From the NCBI RefSeq assembly GCF_001039355.2, contig NW_019775825.1, forward strand, positions 125,942-189,941: a DNA stretch of 64,000 bases, given 5' to 3'. Under the pieces are notes generated by a model that had not been told where the DNA came from, ran no database searches, and saw only the letters and a list, made by a program, of their open reading frames with translations. This DNA comes from Lingula anatina. Lineage: Eukaryota; Brachiopoda; Lingulata; Lingulida; Lingulidae. Position 1 is the stretch's first letter. The number at the start of each line of letters is the position of its first letter. The position numbers and the translations under genes were made by a program. Positions 60,410-64,000 of the stretch are shown one piece after another.

Positions 60410-63400
60410 TTCCACCGCGCTGTCAAACAGTTGAACATCGTTAAATTTATTTCCTCCTTATTCTCGATTACTATCTTGTCCAGGCCGCTTCCTCCTACAC
60501 GGACTAAAGGGGAGAGGCTGCCAAGAAGCTTCTGCGGTTTACCCCGGCCAAGGTAACCTTAACAGGTACCGAGCCCCCTGTAAGACCTTACTATGTTACA
60601 TGTTCGCGGGCTGCGTAGCATTCAGTTTAATTATAAATAAAAAGAACCAGCGCTCTATGCCCCAATTACTCTAATTAATGTTCATTGTTGTCATAGTGCA
60701 CACATTTGACTGACTTTTATTGGATTTTGCGCAAAGAAATACACGTTTACAAAACTATATTTTCCATTTTGTTTAAGTAAGATTTGAGTGTTCTTCGTAA
60801 TCTAAATGCGCATCTTAATTAGCCTGTTGACCGGCCGACCACAAAACATTGTACATAAATATAAGGAAAACTTTCTTCCACGAACTGAACATGTGCCCCC
60901 AGAAGTCACGTTTTGAATGTAGACATTTAAAACCATTAAGAATAAAGCTACTGTAGATTTAAATTGTTTTTCTTTCTTATCGTTTCCAGTTTCCAGCGAA
61001 AGGCAATTATAATGATTCAATGAAAAAACCCCGACAGTACGTTACACTATACTTTAGATCAAAATCATATTTCTCGTGCGCGTTTGCATAAAAATCATTT
61101 CTTCAAGGTACAATTGCAAAGATGTTTATTGCAATGATTTAATTAAATAAAATCTAAACCATCATGTGTTGACAGTGCTCTATACTAAACAGCTCATCAC
61201 ACAAAATTTATGTACCTTATATGTGGTGCAATTGAGCACTTTTTGAACTGAGAGAGGGAGAGAGATGGTTTATAAGTAATACATAAATAAAGTATATTTT
61301 TGATTTAAAAATGGTATTCGTTTGTCAAGAATCAGATTGAATATATAAGTCTAAAAAAGAAAAAAAAAGTATCAAACTGTACACTGTGCAAGAAGTAATT
61401 GTGTGATTATGAGCTTTTTAAAGCAAGGTTGAGCATGGAAAACGGACAGATGGTTCGAGAGATTTTAAGTTTCAGTAAAAAAAATCATTTTAATACTGAC
61501 TGCTGCCTTGGCCAGTCCCCCCCCCCCCCAATCATCCTGTGAGTACGGTGGTCAGTATAGTAAGTAATGTTAATTACAAGGAGATCCTGATACTTATTAA
61601 TGTAAACACTTACAATTAAGGTAGTGGCCAGAATTAAAGAAATAGAAAGGCCGATTTCTGCGAAAAGACTTATGGGGATAATTATGATTAAGATGTTGTC
61701 CTTTTTGTTATCTTATTTTACGTACCTTAATCGATGCCCTTAATGTGCCATAGTTGACAGTTCTTCCTTAATTTCGGTGATGTATGTGGCTAGGGTACCA
61801 TGGCGGGCAGAGGCTTTGGTGCGTAGCACATTATACCAAATTAACCACACATCAAGATGGAAAAGCGAATATTAGATCAAAACCTTCCGTGTGGAGATAG
61901 GCCGCATCCTGTTGGCCAATGTGACGATAGCCACTTCATATGCAGATGTCACGCTAGACCTGCGTTTTACCTGTGTTAAATGCCGCGTTCACACTGAAGA
62001 TAACACGGCCCTTTCCGACACGGGGCCAACATGACCATGGGCAGCAAGTGAAGTCCCCCGTTTCTCAAATTAAAATCGTCGCTTGCCATGCCTAGCATTG
62101 GGAATGGCGGTAGGCACGCGAACAGAGGTACAACCTTTGCTGCCGACATTTCATTTGGTGTGCTGAGCTGGATCAGGGGACCCATGGATGGATTGAATGT
62201 GGAGGGTCAATCTAACAACGTGAACGCGACTGGAGAGCGGGAAATTCCCCCTCGCCATAATCCGAAATAGTTATTTTAAAGCTGAATGCATTCGACCATA
62301 TTGGATGTAGGAAGGGTTTCTCTTTTTTTTTTCAATAAGCAGGCATTTCGCATCCCCCTCCCCATATCACATTTTTTAATGATTCATGGTTTCTTTGCCA
62401 TTTCCTTTTCTTTCTATCGACTTTAAAGGAGTAAAATTGTATATCAGTTCATTACTATTTTTACCTGAATATCAAGTCTTTAAAGTTTTGTGGAGAGATA
62501 ACGGAAAGAAAGAATATTTACCATAGTAATCCATCATTGATAAAGGAGATAGCATGGGAACAAATACTGCTGAATAACCCCCATAAAGTTTAATCAATCC
62601 AAAAGCTTTCTAACAAAAATATAATAGAAAGAGAAACCATTGAGGCTTCGGTGTTTAGGCAAAGGATAATAGGTTGGGGATTGAAAATATGACCTCGACA
62701 TAGTAAAGTCAATTTGTTTTAAGTCACTTTTTGTGTCAAATGTAAATTGTGACTATCTTTAATTTCTTACAAATGCATTGTATTAAATCAGACATTTAAA
62801 AAATCGTTTTACCGTGTACCAGTGATGCGGAACATAAAAAGCGCATCATTTTAATTATTATATAATTATTTTGTCAATAATCATAAAGAGATATTTAAAA
62901 ATAAATTTATCTTAAAAGTTTTACGAAAGTTTTCAGCTAGAGGGCCAATCTCCTAAAATATATTCATTTCATCGAAGGCAACCTTTGTAAGCAGTAAATG
63001 TCATTCAATGTATAACTCACCAGTGCAATCACTTCACGCCAAATTAAAGCTAGGAAATAGAGATGTTTTATTGCTTTTTTAATTTTCTAAATCAGAACAC
63101 CTTTACTCCATCCTGTGAACAATCCACAAAAATCTGCTTATTTCTTCTGTCTTGAGGAAAGAAAGAATATAAGATATGACAAACTGTCTCCATTACTTTC
63201 ATTTTTCAACTTTAAGAGAAAACATATATTGACAATGTTGAACAAGCAGGAGTCAAAATCATGGATTTTGTTCGCACAAAAATGTGTCTTTCCTGCGGAA
63301 AAAAAAAGAAAAGATGGAGCTTTCTCTTTTATTTGTAAAAAAAAAAGATTTTCATAATGGCTTAAAGTGGCACATTAAGTGGACATAGTTTCGTATCCAG

Positions 63401-64000
63401 TGTCTCTTGTGGTCCACCTTGGTCGCCACATGGCATGTGGTGTTTTCTAGGTCTCTTACCGACAACTATAGATCAACCACACAAGAAAGAGTTAGAATGA
63501 CAAGGACCAAAATATAAATGCAGTAACCGCTGTATGGTAAACACGCCTTCCTCTGACGTATGAGGAATTTTACTTTCCATACATTCCATTTCATAAACTT
63601 TGTTTCCTCTTGTTTTGTTGTCACATTTTCCATATTCTTAAGGTAATTAAGACGTTACCCCTCTCCTTCCGACGCATCTTTTTAAATTATGATTTTAGAT
63701 ATGTCCAGAGCGCTTTGAAAAAAGAAAAATGAAAAAAGTATATATAATTATATATAACAACACATAACATAATTATTCACTTACACGTAATTGATTTGAT
63801 CTTTGGATAACTTACTTACATATACATATAGTTTTTCTGAAAATATCAACCATCATATTGTGACAATCAATACATGGGAGTAAGCTCATAATAAGTCATT
63901 TAACTCACTGGCCTTTATTTATTACAGACGCGTTCATTCTGTTATCACAAAACGCATGACAAAACGCAGCTGTGCATCAAATTTGTCCTTAAGGTATAAT
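60410..64000. other. Intergenic, no gene recognised
   Basis: AT-rich sequence with only short open frames lacking splice support. A poly-C run lies at about 61518-61528. Around 61980-62240 a GC-richer patch is bounded by CGCGTTCAC words in inverted orientation, perhaps an old TIR element. No tRNA or other RNA gene was seen. Confidence 0.4.

Noticed and set aside
61981-62240. Possible TIR element bounded by CGCGTTCAC words
   Set aside because: Only about 9 bp match and no target-site duplication is visible, so it is too weak to call.
1-64000. CRISPR arrays, prokaryotic operons, phage or toxin genes
   Set aside because: The window is clearly animal nuclear DNA; the only tandem arrays are satellite or exon-derived and have no spacer structure.

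Overview
The window is nuclear DNA from an intron-rich, AT-rich marine-type invertebrate animal, most plausibly a lophotrochozoan or non-vertebrate deuterostome; the exact lineage cannot be fixed from sequence alone. Evidence: GT-AG introns of 0.1-3 kb, proteins that match human orthologues almost exon by exon, many small foldback and terminal-inverted-repeat elements, and assembly gaps (single N at 15092, 42440 and 48741, and a 290-N run at 49532-49821).

Layout. 1-5.3 kb is mostly intergenic. It holds a dead LINE 3' end (1425-1730, minus), a poly-T-ended dispersed repeat, and one probable first exon of a TGF-beta-type ligand (4215-4509, minus). 5394-11548 (+) is a complete 13-exon APPBP2 gene. 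13912-19275 (-) is NOC4L (ribosome biogenesis), with one expected internal exon not found. It is head-to-head with 20099-43306 (+), a 47-exon domino/EP400/SRCAP chromatin remodeller. 45178-46920 (+) is an intronless leucine-rich-repeat protein that resembles the C-terminal half of an NLR. 47.2-53.2 kb is a repeat-rich block: a 1.57-kb local duplication, a satellite interrupted by the gap, and a 230-bp tandem array. 53022-59212 (-) is a 13-exon secreted large-lipid-transfer (vitellogenin-N type) protein. 59.2-64 kb is its upstream region, with no further gene seen.

Main points. (1) The domino locus closes in frame over 46 introns and encodes two C-termini. One is a SRCAP-like protein of 2320 aa ending at 36060. 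The other is an EP400-like protein of 2906 aa, made by using a splice donor at 35085/35086, a 36-nt microexon and then SANT and glutamine-rich exons. One gene would thus supply both the SRCAP-type and TIP60/EP400-type remodelling ATPase, as in Drosophila Domino. (2) The 230-bp array is an amplification of the terminal coding exon of the lipid-transfer gene. The stop codon and open frame are kept in every unit, and the next canonical poly(A) signal lies beyond the array, so the copies probably sit in the 3' UTR. (3) NOC4L next to EP400/domino matches the human 12q24.33 neighbourhood, suggesting ancient linkage.

Apart from the NOC4L/domino shared promoter region there is no operon-like organisation; APPBP2 and NOC4L are convergent. 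Exon borders were read by eye from homology plus splice consensus; no alignment program or transcript data were available.
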